Of a DNA stretch of 64,000 bases, positions 1 to 10,300 are shown piece by piece (the first letter of the stretch is position 1; every line of letters begins with the position of its first letter). The notes below the pieces were generated by a model. That model searched no databases and was not told the DNA's origin. It worked only from the letters and a program-made list of their open reading frames with translations. The DNA is from an uncultured Clostridia bacterium. Its GTDB lineage: Bacteria; Bacillota; Clostridia; UBA1381. A program made the position numbers and the translations under genes. The stretch covers positions 1 to 64,000 of the forward strand of contig CAKSUM010000008.1 in assembly GCA_934501535.1 (NCBI GenBank), written 5' to 3'.

Positions 1-276
1 CAGAAGGAAGTCCTCGGAATGTGGGTTGGCGAAAATGAAAGTGCAAAGTTTTGGCTTTCGGTGTTAAACAGTATAAAAGCTCGCGGTGTCGGGGATATAC
101 TGATTGCCTGCATTGATGGGCTGACCGGCTTTACAAACGCAATAGAAGCAGTATATCCTAAAACAGAGATACAGCAGTGCATAATCCATCAAATCCGCAA
201 TACAACAAAGTTTGTATCATACAAGGATATTAAGGCTTTAATGGCTGATTTGAAGAGGGTTTATGCAGCGGTTGAG
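1..276 (+). pseudogene. IS256-family transposase remnant, truncated at both ends
   Basis: The reading frame is open from base 1, so the 5' part lies outside the window; the first internal ATG is at 19. About 90 residues match the core of IS256 (Mutator-type) DDE transposases: the WxGENES..FWLxVL block, then the RGVGDILIACIDGLTGF block carrying the second catalytic Asp, then the IQQCIIHQIRN and SYKDIKALMADLK blocks. The similarity stops near base 276, after LKRVYAA. The third catalytic acidic residue and the whole C-terminal third are missing, and an unrelated 27-residue tail runs to the stop at 357. A complete IS256 transposase is about 400 residues, so this copy cannot be active. It marks the left border of the accessory region. 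Confidence 0.85.
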
Positions 277-389
277 GGATTGCCCCGTTTCGGGGGGTTC
301 TCTCAAGGACGTCAAGTTCACAAAAACCAAAGACGTTTCAAAGGATACAAAAAGTAAACTCAGCACCAAAATTAATTTCTGATAATGTC

Positions 390-420
390 AAAATCCGCCG
401 CATAATTTGCGGCGGATTTT
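390..420 (+). terminator. Strong hairpin terminator
   Basis: A perfect 12-bp stem (390-401 with 409-420) encloses a 7-base loop. It is flanked by A-rich and T-rich arms, so it could terminate transcription in either direction. It lies between the transposase remnant and the converging amidohydrolase gene. Confidence 0.8.
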
Positions 421-565
421 CAATACATTCGGAATTGACAAAATTTTCGGCAGAAAAGCAATCAAAATCCCCATTTTGCCTTGCAGCACGTGAGGTCTCA
501 TCGGTCAGGCGGTATCTGTGTGAGTGCGGCGGCACGATTGCATACCGCACCGGGAATGTTACGGT

Positions 566-1327
566 TTATTCGAAAAGCAAACGGTGTGCATTTTGCCAAA
601 AAACTGCGTCCGTTTCGGTAGATGACAGGCGCTCAAACATAACTGCGCGTGTATAAATTTCGGGACTGTATCCGGGGAAGTCGGTGCCGAACAAAATCTT
701 TTCTTTACCCACGGTATCAATGCCGTATCGGAGCATGCCGTAAGCGGCTATGCCCGTACCGGATATATCGAGAAAAAGATTTTCGTGCTTTTTTACGGCG
801 TCCAATCTGTCTAAATAGTCATTGTTATATCCGGGGTGCGCCAATACGATTTTTAGCTGCGGAAATGATTCTGCAACCGAAATACACTCATCTAAAGTGG
901 TTGTGTGCAGAGAAACAATCATATTCAGCTGCGTGCATAATGAGAATAATTCGAAATATTCGCTTGAAAGCAATGTGTCACATCCCATGAGATACGGTAC
1001 AAGTTCACCGACAAGGCGTACACCTTTTTTTGAGTAATTTTCCAGTTCATTTGCGGAAATATCCGGGCAATCGGGGTGAATATGAATCCCGGGAATGAAA
1101 AAATCTGGGAATTTTTCATGATACCCCCATGCCGTTAAATTCAGTTTTTTTATAATTGTTTCGGGGGCGCAATCCGAACGTATCAGGTCAAGATCCAATG
1201 CGCTGCCGCATGCTTTGCTTATTCCTGCGCGCCGAAGTTCGCTTATAAAAAGCTCATCTGTCATATCATATCCGAATGTTTTTGTTGTGTTATAGCCCGG
1301 GTGGGTATGAAAATCAATTATTTTCAT
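566..1327 (-). CDS. Amidohydrolase-family (metal-dependent hydrolase) protein
   Basis: This 253-residue protein has the TIM-barrel amidohydrolase pattern: an N-terminal FHTHPG metal motif, an LHTTT strand, an ILAHPGYN motif and a C-terminal GTDFPGY motif whose Asp is the usual catalytic metal ligand. This fits the amidohydrolase-2/TatD-like superfamily, which hydrolyses or decarboxylates small cyclic or amide substrates. The substrate cannot be read from the sequence. The start at 1327 is preferred because a GGAGA ribosome binding site lies 8 bases upstream and translation begins directly with MKIIDFHTH; an upstream in-frame ATG at 1363 lacks this. There is no signal peptide, so it is cytoplasmic. 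It lies downstream of the AraC-type regulator on the same strand, about 200 bases away. Confidence 0.8.
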   Translation of the reverse strand: MKIIDFHTHPGYNTTKTFGYDMTDELFISELRRAGISKACGSALDLDLIRSDCAPETIIKKLNLTAWGYHEKFPDFFIPGIHIHPDCPDISANELENYSKKGVRLVGELVPYLMGCDTLLSSEYFELFSLCTQLNMIVSLHTTTLDECISVAESFPQLKIVLAHPGYNNDYLDRLDAVKKHENLFLDISGTGIAAYGMLRYGIDTVGKEKILFGTDFPGYSPEIYTRAVMFERLSSTETDAVFWQNAHRLLFE

Positions 1328-1380
1328 AAAAAAAATCTCCATTCCGCCGCCATACGCCGGCATAAATAGTAATTTAGGTT

Positions 1381-1413
1381 TCTCTTATCCGTATGGCAAA
1401 GAATGATAAGAGA
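1381..1413. other. Hairpin in the regulator/amidohydrolase gap
   Basis: A perfect 9-bp stem (1381-1389 with 1405-1413) with a 15-base loop is followed by five T on the plus strand. A second, weaker 9-bp stem lies at about 1480-1505. They sit between the two minus-strand genes and may attenuate or end the regulator transcript, but neither has a U-tract in that direction. Confidence 0.35.
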
Positions 1414-1525
1414 TTTTTATGTCCATGTGCATTTTCGAGTGTGGCGAAAATTTTGCACGGGCAACTAAATCCTGCCGAGGGCTGATGTGAAGGGAACTTT
1501 CACGTCAATTCCGCCGTATATTCAA

Positions 1526-3766
1526 TCATTTTTGGTTGGCGCGGTAGTCGCTCGGCGTTGTGCCGGTGATTGATTTAAATATACGGATAAATGTGTTGCG
1601 GTTATTGTAGCCGACGGTTTCATAAATTTCCTTAATCGGTTTGCGCGTGTTAAGCAAAAGTTTTTTTGCTTCGTTAATTCTAAGTACATTCAAATAGTCC
1701 GAAAATGTTGAGGACGTCTCTTTTTTTATAACTCTGGACAGATAAGAAGGCGATGTATGGAATGTTTCTGCCAGTGTTTCAAGATATATATTCTCGGTGA
1801 AGTGATTTTGTATATAAGAAATCACTGCACGGGGTTTTAGCTTTTTTTCTTCATTAAAGTTTTGCAGTATTTTAAGATAGTCATTAATAACGGTCTGTGC
1901 GTGCGAGGTGCCGGGTGAAAGAATTTCATCAATCAAAAGCATATCGCCCTTTTGCTCGGGGTCATAATCAATTTTCTTTGTGCGGAAAACCTTAAATATA
2001 ACACCGAATAAATCGTGGAACAGCTGCACAAGCTTAACGTCCGAAATATTGTTATCATAGTTTTTGTTTAAAATTCGATTTATAATTTTCTTTGCGTCAT
2101 CAATATTATACGAAATAAGATGATTATACAGCGCCATTTCGTCCGCATAGGAAAACAAAATATCTTCGCTGTCCTGCGAATTATCAATGTTTATGCGGAC
2201 ACGTTTATATTGTGATGTTTTAAATCTGTTGGCGATTGCCTCTTTATGCGATTGCTTCAAACCTTCAATCCCCGGATATGTCGCGCCGGCGGCAAATGCA
2301 AAACGTATATCCTCCGTATCGTTCATAAACAGCAAATCAAGGTGTTTGAATATTTCATTTAATATATCGCTGTTATCCTTTTCATCAGTGTTTAAAAGTA
2401 TATACAATGTATGCTCTGCGCTGGGAATAATATATGTATCGGGGAAATAGGATAAAAATTCCGAGCTGATTATGTTATATATTTCCAGTTCTATATTTTT
2501 TTCTGTAATCGTATCGTACTTTTCATAAAAATACTTCGTCGGATTGAGAGTGATTATAACGGAGCAAAAGTACGGATATGAAAATTCAATTGTATCCGGA
2601 TAATTGCCGGAAAAGTAGTGTTCGTTGGAATTCAGAATATTTATAAGCTGCTGCTCCTTGATTAGCGGCAATGCTTTTGATAATTTTCTGTTCGATTCCA
2701 GCGTGTCCAAAACGTGACCGTAAAGGTCGTCCAAAGAGGTTTTATCCGAAATTTGCGCGTCCGAAAACAAATTTTCAATTCGTTTAATCGGACTGTATAT
2801 GCTGCTTGTACCTTTTATGGAAAGCAGAATGGCTATAATGAAAACGGTACAATTAAGCCAAAACAGCAGATTAATCGAACGCGGAATTGAATCATAAATA
2901 ATGCTGTACGGCGTGGTAATCATATAGACATATCCCAAAATAGAATATGTCGGCGAATATGACACTATAAAAGATTTCACGCCGTGTGCATTATAATCGA
3001 AAGCGTTAAGTCCGTCTTGCGGAATGTCCGAAATGCATGAGAATAAATCCTCCGGCAGGATTTCGCATGCGTTGTCAATGGAAAAATTCTGTTTTGTTGT
3101 CTTGTTTACTATACTTAGGGTACTTTTGTCAAAAATAGGCTGCTGTTCGGCAGCGGCAAACATATAACTAAGGTCTACATTGACAATTATGGGATTTTTG
3201 ATATATTTGCTGCCGGATTTTGTGTACACAATCGGCGTAATGAGCTTTTGCCCGTTGTCAACAAAAACCATTGACGGCGGGAGAGCGTAGCTGTCGGAAA
3301 ATGCCATATAAAATTTTTTCCAATAGTTGTAATCATAGTTTTCGTAGCGGTACAGGGAAGTAAAGTAATTATTGGCGTCATACGTGGTATTCTGGGTATA
3401 TACTCTTGCATTTACGCGGTTAAGAACAAGAATACTGTCAATTATCGGGTAATTTTCTTTTACTTTTTTCATGACTTTTTGCATATAAGTAAAATCTTCT
3501 ATTTCAATATCTCCCTCAGTGTTTAGGATTTTTAAAAAGTGCTTATCATCGGAAAGTGTCGCTATTGAGTTTGAAATGTTTTTGAGCGAGTCCTCCTGCT
3601 GTTTGCTTAATGATTTAAGAGAAGATATGTATGAATCCTTAAGCGTGTTCTTGTAGGTATTCTGAAATGATATGAGTGAGAAAAATGAACAAATAACCAC
3701 AAGCAGGCAAGGTATGGTTATAAAAATAAAAATATGCATATTTGTTCGTTTAAAAAATTTTTTCAT
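1526..3766 (-). CDS. Membrane-anchored AraC-family sensor-regulator
   Basis: This 746-residue protein combines a sensor and a transcription factor in one chain, like the YesS group of Bacillus. A basic N-terminus precedes a membrane helix at about residues 10-32. An extracellular Cache-like domain of about 260 residues follows, then a second helix at about 295-318, an HAMP-like SPIKRIENLF segment and a long cytoplasmic linker. The C-terminal ~100 residues form an AraC double helix-turn-helix (IYLETLAETFHTSPSYLSRV, then IKEIYETVGYNNRNTFIRIF). It is divergent from the ABC transporter operon, the usual arrangement for a regulator that senses an extracellular sugar and activates uptake. A GGAG ribosome binding site precedes the ATG. 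The ligand is unknown. Confidence 0.9.
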   Translation of the reverse strand: MKKFFKRTNMHIFIFITIPCLLVVICSFFSLISFQNTYKNTLKDSYISSLKSLSKQQEDSLKNISNSIATLSDDKHFLKILNTEGDIEIEDFTYMQKVMKKVKENYPIIDSILVLNRVNARVYTQNTTYDANNYFTSLYRYENYDYNYWKKFYMAFSDSYALPPSMVFVDNGQKLITPIVYTKSGSKYIKNPIIVNVDLSYMFAAAEQQPIFDKSTLSIVNKTTKQNFSIDNACEILPEDLFSCISDIPQDGLNAFDYNAHGVKSFIVSYSPTYSILGYVYMITTPYSIIYDSIPRSINLLFWLNCTVFIIAILLSIKGTSSIYSPIKRIENLFSDAQISDKTSLDDLYGHVLDTLESNRKLSKALPLIKEQQLINILNSNEHYFSGNYPDTIEFSYPYFCSVIITLNPTKYFYEKYDTITEKNIELEIYNIISSEFLSYFPDTYIIPSAEHTLYILLNTDEKDNSDILNEIFKHLDLLFMNDTEDIRFAFAAGATYPGIEGLKQSHKEAIANRFKTSQYKRVRINIDNSQDSEDILFSYADEMALYNHLISYNIDDAKKIINRILNKNYDNNISDVKLVQLFHDLFGVIFKVFRTKKIDYDPEQKGDMLLIDEILSPGTSHAQTVINDYLKILQNFNEEKKLKPRAVISYIQNHFTENIYLETLAETFHTSPSYLSRVIKKETSSTFSDYLNVLRINEAKKLLLNTRKPIKEIYETVGYNNRNTFIRIFKSITGTTPSDYRANQK

Positions 3767-3816
3767 GGTAAAACTCCAATTTAAAAATCAAACCGTGTCC
3801 TGTGTCCTATGATGTA

Positions 3817-3845
3817 ATTATAGCATAACAAAATTGCAAAGTCAA
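3817..3845 (-). promoter_or_regulatory. Sigma-A promoter of the AraC-type regulator
   Basis: Read on the minus strand, TTGACT (3840-3845) is followed by a 17-base spacer and a perfect TATAAT (3817-3822). This lies about 50 bases upstream of the regulator start and is close to consensus. Confidence 0.8.
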
Positions 3846-3942
3846 CAAAACAGGCGCGTCGCAAAATAAATTGGCAATATGAAAAATTTCCCATATCTAT
3901 GCGGGTTTCGGGATTTGGCATATGCGGGAGAGTTAATATAAT

Positions 3943-4004
3943 GTGACATGGTGAAAAAGTGACACATGCATGTGTAAAGAAAAGTGACATGATGAAAAAA
4001 TGTC
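3943..4004. promoter_or_regulatory. Candidate activator-binding region: direct repeat plus palindrome
   Basis: Two near-identical 21-base units, both beginning GTGACATG and continuing into TGAAAAA, lie at 3943-3963 and 3984-4004. Their starts are 41 bases apart, about four helical turns. A perfect 14-base palindrome, ACACATGCATGTGT, lies between them at 3962-3975. The right unit ends 3 bases before the -35 box of the transporter promoter, the position where AraC-family activators bind. The assignment to this regulator is inferred. These elements and the two promoters account for the 319-base gap 3767-4085. Confidence 0.55.
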
Positions 4005-4006
4005 TG

Positions 4007-4035
4007 TTTACAGGATAATCGCCCCGACGTATAAT
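4007..4035 (+). promoter_or_regulatory. Sigma-A promoter of the glycan-utilisation operon
   Basis: TTTACA (4007-4012), a 17-base spacer and TATAAT (4030-4035) lie 50 bases upstream of the solute-binding protein start. No other good promoter is evident before 31621, so this may drive most of the locus. Confidence 0.75.
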
Positions 4036-4085
4036 TGAATTGTAAACGGCACGATGTGCAAATGAATTATGAAAGGAAGGATTAC

Positions 4086-5477
4086 ATGAAAGGGAAAAAA
4101 TTAATAGCGCTTCTTCTCGGTGCGGCGATGCTGACGGCTGTAACGGGCTGCGGCACCGGGGGAGGAAACGACGGAAAAATCAATGTAGAGGTAGGCAACT
4201 GGCCGGGAAACGGCAACAAGGAGACGGTTAAAAAGTATGAAAGCTGGAAGGAGGGTTTTGAAAAGAAGTATCCGAATATAAAAATTGTCAAAGGCAACAC
4301 ATATACATATGATTCGCAGACATTTAACGCAAAGGCTGCCGCGGGACAGCTGCCGGCATTTCTCGATATATATTTCACGGAAATTGATTCGATGCGAAAA
4401 GCCGGATACACATGCAATATAACGGAAAATTTAAAGGATAACGGACTGCTTAATAAGATAAACCCCGATTTGCTGCCGTTAATAAGCGACGAAAGCGGCG
4501 AGATTTGCTGTTTGCCGGTTAATACATATGCGCAGGGACTTATTATAAATAAGGAACTTTTCAAAAAAGCGGGTCTGACGGATAAAAACGGCATGCCAAA
4601 AATTCCGCAGACATATGAACAGCTTGCGGAATATGCAAAAATTATTAAAGAAAAAACAGGCGTTGCGGGTTTTGTAATGCCTACGATAGATAACTGCGGC
4701 GGCTGGATATTTATGAACATAGCGTGGAGTTACGGCGTAAATTTTGAAGAACAGGGCGAGGACGGCAAATGGAAAGCCACGTTCGACACACCGGAATTTC
4801 GAAACGCCTTGCAATACATACATGACCTCCGCTGGAAACAGAATGCGTGGTCTGATGAAAAAGTTCTCGACAACGCGGGCGTGTATCGGGTATTCGGCAC
4901 GGGACAGGCGGCGATGGCAATAGGAACAAGCTCATTTGCTGAGCAGATTGTTGAACATTACGGAATGAACAAGGATAATCTTTTTATGGCAAAAATACCG
5001 GCGGGAACGGAAGGAAGATATTCGCAAATGGGCGGAAGTGTACGAATGTTCTTTAAAGGAAACACGAGCGAAGAAAACGATGCCGGACTCAAATGGCTCA
5101 TGTATCAGGGATACACGCCGGAAATCACACCGGAAATTGAGCAAAATCTGCGTCAGAATTATCAGGAAACCATTGATAACGGCGGAATTGTATTCCCGGA
5201 AGAATTGTTCGGAATTTGGCAGAGTGATGAAAGAAAAGAGAAAATCAAAGAAATAGCAGCCGATTATGCAAATGTATCGATTGATAATTTCAAAGATTAT
5301 ATGGACTTTACCGGCGTAATCATAAGACCGGAGGAGAGCGCATGCTGTCAGCAGCTTTATGCGGTTCTGGACGGCGTAATTCAGGAAATACTGACAAACG
5401 AGGCAGCCGATATCGACGCTTTGACAAAGACGGCGGTAAATGATTTCCAGAAAAATCATCTTGATAAAATGAATTAA
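4086..5477 (+). CDS. Sugar ABC transporter substrate-binding lipoprotein
   Basis: This 463-residue extracellular solute-binding protein belongs to the family-1 carbohydrate group (MalE/YesO-like). The start at 4086 follows a GAAAGGAAGG ribosome binding site and gives a lipoprotein signal peptide with a TAVTGC lipobox, so Cys22 would be lipidated and the protein held on the outer face of the membrane. Family features include the early EGFEKKYPNIKIV segment and the PAFLDIYFTEID stretch. Two permease genes follow at once, but no ATPase gene is present, so a shared MsmX-type ATPase elsewhere probably energises the system. Family proteins usually bind oligosaccharides. The exact ligand is unknown. 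Confidence 0.9.
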   Translation: MKGKKLIALLLGAAMLTAVTGCGTGGGNDGKINVEVGNWPGNGNKETVKKYESWKEGFEKKYPNIKIVKGNTYTYDSQTFNAKAAAGQLPAFLDIYFTEIDSMRKAGYTCNITENLKDNGLLNKINPDLLPLISDESGEICCLPVNTYAQGLIINKELFKKAGLTDKNGMPKIPQTYEQLAEYAKIIKEKTGVAGFVMPTIDNCGGWIFMNIAWSYGVNFEEQGEDGKWKATFDTPEFRNALQYIHDLRWKQNAWSDEKVLDNAGVYRVFGTGQAAMAIGTSSFAEQIVEHYGMNKDNLFMAKIPAGTEGRYSQMGGSVRMFFKGNTSEENDAGLKWLMYQGYTPEITPEIEQNLRQNYQETIDNGGIVFPEELFGIWQSDERKEKIKEIAADYANVSIDNFKDYMDFTGVIIRPEESACCQQLYAVLDGVIQEILTNEAADIDALTKTAVNDFQKNHLDKMN

Positions 5478-5494
5478 TGAAAGGCAAAATAACT

Positions 5495-6391
5495 ATGAGA
5501 AAAAATGGAAAGACAGCGAAGCGAATGAGTTTTGGGAAAAATATATCGGGGTGGCTGCTTATCTTGCCGGCTGTTATAGCGTTTGCGCTTTTTGTATGGC
5601 GGCCGATTGTTATTTCATTTGTAGACTCGCTGTTCAGAATGCAGGGAATGACGCGGACGGAATTTATAGGGTTAAAAAATTATACAGATGTAATTTCCGA
5701 TACCAATTTTATGAAGTCTTTGTGGAACACCGTAAAATATGTGCTTTGGTCATTGGTATTGGGACTTCCGCTGCCGTTTTTAGCGGCAATCATGATGAAT
5801 GAAATGGTAAAAACAAAACAGTTTTTCAACGTTGCGTTTTATTTGCCGTGTGTAATTCCCTCAATGGCAACCTACTTGATTTGGCGTATGATTTATGCGG
5901 ACGGAAACGGCGGACTTTTGAATATGCTTTTGTATTTTCTCGGCATAATGCCGATGTCGTGGCTGAGCAATGCGAATTTATCAATACCGCTTATTGTAAT
6001 AACCATGACGTGGAGCGGGTTCGGCGGTGCGGTGATATTGTATCTATCGTCGCTGCAGGGCATAGACCAGAGCCTGTATGAGGCGGCACGGCTGGACGGA
6101 GCGGGAATTTTTACCAGGGTGAAAGTTATAATGATGCCCAATATGTGGGGAATACTCCTTCTTCAGGCAGTCAGACAAATTATCAGTGTGTTTCAGGTTA
6201 CGGAGCAGCCGCTCGTTATGACGGGCGGCGGGCCGAACGGCGCCTCGGCATCGCTCGGACTGGTGAATTATTATTACGCATTCAAATACGGACAGTTTGA
6301 TAAATCAATGGCGCTCAGCGTAGTGATTTTCCTGCTTTTAATCTGGCTGACGATTGTATACTTCAAATTGGATAAAAAAATTAATGACTAA
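5495..6391 (+). CDS. Sugar ABC transporter permease (MalF/LplB type)
   Basis: This 298-residue inner-membrane permease has six predicted membrane segments and the cytoplasmic EAA loop YEAARLDGAGIFTRVKVIMMP, which contacts the transport ATPase. The start at 5495 is chosen because AAAGG lies about 10 bases upstream; an ATG at 5477 overlaps the stop of the binding-protein gene but has no ribosome binding site. It pairs with the next gene to form a heterodimeric channel. Confidence 0.88.
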   Translation: MRKNGKTAKRMSFGKNISGWLLILPAVIAFALFVWRPIVISFVDSLFRMQGMTRTEFIGLKNYTDVISDTNFMKSLWNTVKYVLWSLVLGLPLPFLAAIMMNEMVKTKQFFNVAFYLPCVIPSMATYLIWRMIYADGNGGLLNMLLYFLGIMPMSWLSNANLSIPLIVITMTWSGFGGAVILYLSSLQGIDQSLYEAARLDGAGIFTRVKVIMMPNMWGILLLQAVRQIISVFQVTEQPLVMTGGGPNGASASLGLVNYYYAFKYGQFDKSMALSVVIFLLLIWLTIVYFKLDKKIND

Positions 6392-6401
6392 GGAGATTGG
6401 C

Positions 6402-7295
6402 ATGAAGGTTTTCAATAATAAAATGGAAGGACTGCTTAATTTTTCGGATTTAAAAAGTACATATGTTAAAGTGGTTTATATTATTATGTTCATATTGCTG
6501 CTCCTTGTTGCAGCCGCATGTGTTCTGCCGGTTATATGGGCGCTGTTTTCGGCGTTCAAAGAGCCGTCCGAAATGTATAAAATTCCGCCGACGTTTTTGC
6601 CGGAGAGTTTTCATATGTCGAGAGTTACGGAGGTTTTGAAAAGTATAAATCTTCTTCCGTATTTTATAAGTACATTGTGCATCATAGGCGGGTGCTGGGT
6701 GATAGATGTGACATTTAACGGATTGGCGGGATATGTGCTGTCGAAAATCCGCCCGCGCGGAACGGTTTTACTGGAAACGCTTGTTTTTTGGTCAATGCTG
6801 CTGCCGGGGATTGGTTTAACGCCGCTTTACATGACTTTTGTCGATATGCCGCTTTTGCATATTGATTTGACGGGTACATATTTTCCGATGTGGCTGATGG
6901 CGGGCTGCAATGCCTTTAATATAATGCTGCTGCGAAACTTTTTCAACAGTATTCCGCGGGAGTATATGGAGGCGGCAAGGATTGACGGCTGCTCAGATAC
7001 GGGAATATTCTTCAGGATAATTCTGCCGCTGTCGAAACCGGTTTTGGCTGTTGTATCAATTTACAGCATTTTAAATTCATGGAACAGCTTTATGTGGCCG
7101 TATCTGATTTTGGGCGGAACCAATAAAGAACCGATTTCGGTTTTGCTTTATCAGATATCGGGCGGCGGATTCGGCTTGAAGGAAAATGATATTTTAATGG
7201 TAACGTTGCTTGCGTCAATTCCGCCGATACTTATATATGCATTTTTATCCAAACAGATATCGGGCGGGTTGAACATGAGTGGTATTAAGGGGTAG
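6402..7295 (+). CDS. Sugar ABC transporter permease (MalG/YesQ type)
   Basis: This 297-residue partner permease has about six membrane segments and the EAA loop MEAARIDGCSDTGIFFRIILP. An AGGAGAT ribosome binding site five bases before the ATG at 6402 decides the start and follows the stop of the first permease by only 10 bases. The C-terminus ends KQISGGLNMSGIKG, typical of MalG-like carbohydrate permeases. It should form the transport pore with the upstream permease. Confidence 0.88.
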   Translation: MKVFNNKMEGLLNFSDLKSTYVKVVYIIMFILLLLVAAACVLPVIWALFSAFKEPSEMYKIPPTFLPESFHMSRVTEVLKSINLLPYFISTLCIIGGCWVIDVTFNGLAGYVLSKIRPRGTVLLETLVFWSMLLPGIGLTPLYMTFVDMPLLHIDLTGTYFPMWLMAGCNAFNIMLLRNFFNSIPREYMEAARIDGCSDTGIFFRIILPLSKPVLAVVSIYSILNSWNSFMWPYLILGGTNKEPISVLLYQISGGGFGLKENDILMVTLLASIPPILIYAFLSKQISGGLNMSGIKG

Positions 7296-7327
7296 ATTTT
7301 GTAATCAATAAGGAAGGAAGTGTTATA

Positions 7328-10300
7328 ATGAGAAAATTTTTTGCAATGGTGATGGCTTTTGCGATAGCGGTTACGTCTGCGGGAACGCTTGCGCCAATAT
7401 CAGCAGGAGCTGAGGCGAACGAGAAATATTTGTTAAACCTCGATTTTGATTCGGAAAATGATGCGTCGGGCATCATTGGGTTAAAACCGAATTATATTTG
7501 GGTGAGTCCCGGCGGGTCGCAGCTGTCATATATTCAGTACGGCGACGATTCTTATGTTCGTTTTCCTTTAAAAGAGGCAATGAACTTGGAAGGTACGGAC
7601 AAATATGAAATAGAAATGCGGTTTAAAATGCCGTATCTGAATTACCGCGTGCTCGCACTGTCGAACGGAAATCCCGATGATTCGAGAGTGTATTGGGGAT
7701 TTGCGCAGGGACTTTTGTCGCTGTGCCGCTATGGTGTGCCGGGCGGAAATGCGTCCGATATGTCGCTTGACGATAAAACAGGTATAGGCAGCGCAACATC
7801 GGACGAATGGCGTACGGTAACGATAACCTATGATAACGGCAGCGTAAAGCTGAAGGTTATAGATGAGCATGAATCGGGAAATGTTGAAAGTGAAACAAGC
7901 ACAACGCTTGCGGCGCTGACGGGCAGCGATAATTTTCAGCACAGACCGGGCACAAAGTATGACCATTTGCTGCTTGGAAATTTGCAAAGAGACGAAATGA
8001 TGTCGGTTGATTACATAAGGGTTAAAAAGACTGCTCAAACAGATGATGAGCCGACGGATAAAAACAGCCTGTTAAATCTTGATTTCGATTCCGCGAAGGA
8101 CGCATCAGGCGTTATAGGTTTAAAACCGAGTTATATTTGGGTAAACGCGGGCGAGTCGCAGCTGTCATACATTCAGTACGGCGACGATTCATATGTTCGT
8201 TTCCCCTTGACGGAGGCAATGAATTTAGAAGGTGCGGATAAATATGAAATAGAGATGCGGTTTAAAATGCCGTACCTGAATTACCGCGTACTTGCGCTGT
8301 CGAACGGAAATCCGGGGGCGGAAGTGTTAGCATATAACGGATTTGCGCAGGGATTTTTAGCGCTGTGCCGCTACAGTGTACCGGGCGGAAATGCGTCCGA
8401 TATGTCGCTTGATGATAAAACAGGTATAGGCAGCGCAACATCGGACGAGTGGCGTACGGTGACGATAACCTATGATAACGGCATCGTAAAGCTGAAAGTT
8501 ATAGACGAGCATGAAACGGGAAATATTGAAAGTGAGACAAGCACAACGCTTGCGTCGCTGACGGGCAGCGATAATTTTCAGCACAGACCGGGCACAAGGT
8601 ATGACCATTTGCTGCTTGGAAATTTGCAAAGAAACGAAATGATGTCGGTTGATTACATAAAGGTGACAAAAATCCCCGCACCGAAGGTTAATTCGGTAAC
8701 TGTAATTTCCGATGGTACGGAAAGCGGAATAACGGCAGATACAAAAGGATTTGAAATATTATTCAATGACACAATGGACGAGGACAGCCTTGCCGGTTCG
8801 GTTATGATATGCGATGCGGACGGGAGAAAGGTTTCGGCAGACGGCACTCTTTCGGAGGATAAAAAAACATACAGTCTAAAACTGCGCGAGTCTCTTGCGG
8901 GCGGTACGGAATATACAATGAAGGTAAGTTCGACCGCAAAAACCATGGAAGGCATAAACTTAAAGAGCGACTATGTATCACGCTTTTTCTGCGAAGATGC
9001 GTACACGCTTTTAACGGTAAATTATGATATGTCGCCGCGCGATATTGAAAATATATACGGAACGGCGGCAACCGTGAATATAAAAGAGGAGTCGGGCGGC
9101 AACAAATATATGAGTATACAGCCCAATTGGGGCAATTCGGGATATTCGCTTTCATACGCGATGCCCGATTCGGACAGAGATTATGCGATGCGCTTTGACT
9201 TTTCATTTGAAGGCGTGAGAACGGATATCGCTTCTGTTATGTTGTGTGAAAAGGCAAATGTCCGTCAAGGCGGAGAAAATGTTTATAATCAGTTTGGTCT
9301 CGTAAGACCGACCGAGGACGGAAAATTTTCCGTTGCGGGCAATGAAGTTGCGGGCATTACATATGAAGAAAATAAATGGTATTCATATGAATTAAACTTT
9401 AACCGTTCGAGCTGCGCGATGCAGGGTAAAATATATGAGAGGGATAATCCCGCTGTGTGCGCGGATTTCAGCTTTGTTGCACAACACGGAATTTACGGCA
9501 ACGGTATGCCGGACTTGCAATATGATGCATTGAAATTCGGTTGTAACGGTACGGTTAATATTGATAATATTATTTTGCACGAGACGGTTGATAAGCCGGT
9601 AAAATGTAAGGTAACATCGGAACATACGGGTAACATTTTCGGCGGCGATGATGAAAAGACGCTGGAAATTCAATTGGACAACGTCATGCATACGGCTGCC
9701 GATGTGACGGTTTCGTATGAAATAATCGATGAGGACGGCAGAGTTTTAAAAAGTGCGTCATTAAGTCCGTTTACGATGAATGCGGGCGAAAATAAAAAAT
9801 GTGCGGTATCAGCTGATGTAACTAAATTCGGTACGTACAAAATCATACCGACGGTGCGCGTGTCGGCGGACGGAACACAGTCTTACAGATGCGGTGCATT
9901 CCCGTTCTCGGTTGTGAATAAGAGGACGGACGGCGAACCGCTTAATTATGAAAGCGGCGCAAACAGCCTTGCGTATTATATAGAAACACAGGATAAATGG
10001 GACGCGGTGAAAGAGATAATGCAGCAGGCGGGAATCGGCGGTATACGCACGGTTTTAAGCTGGAGTGATGTGCAAAAAACGAAGGACGCATTTGTCAACA
10101 ATGCAAGCTATGCAAATATAGCATACCCAGACGCAGTAAACAGCGGCATAAACAATATGGCGACGCTGAGCATGGAAAATGCAGTGCTTTACGGCGGTTG
10201 GGATAAACCGAATGCGCCGCATAAAATCGGAACGGAAGAAGCCTGGGCGGAATGGGAGGCTTACGTAGACTATGTAAGCAAGACCTATAAGGACAGCGTA

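Noticed and set aside
4036..4060. CcpA cre site just after the operon promoter (TGTAAACGGCACGA)
   Set aside because: Two conserved positions of the cre consensus do not match; too weak to report as a site.
4082..4823. Minus-strand frames of 212 and 114 residues under the solute-binding protein
   Set aside because: Antisense shadows of a clear lipoprotein gene with no family motifs.
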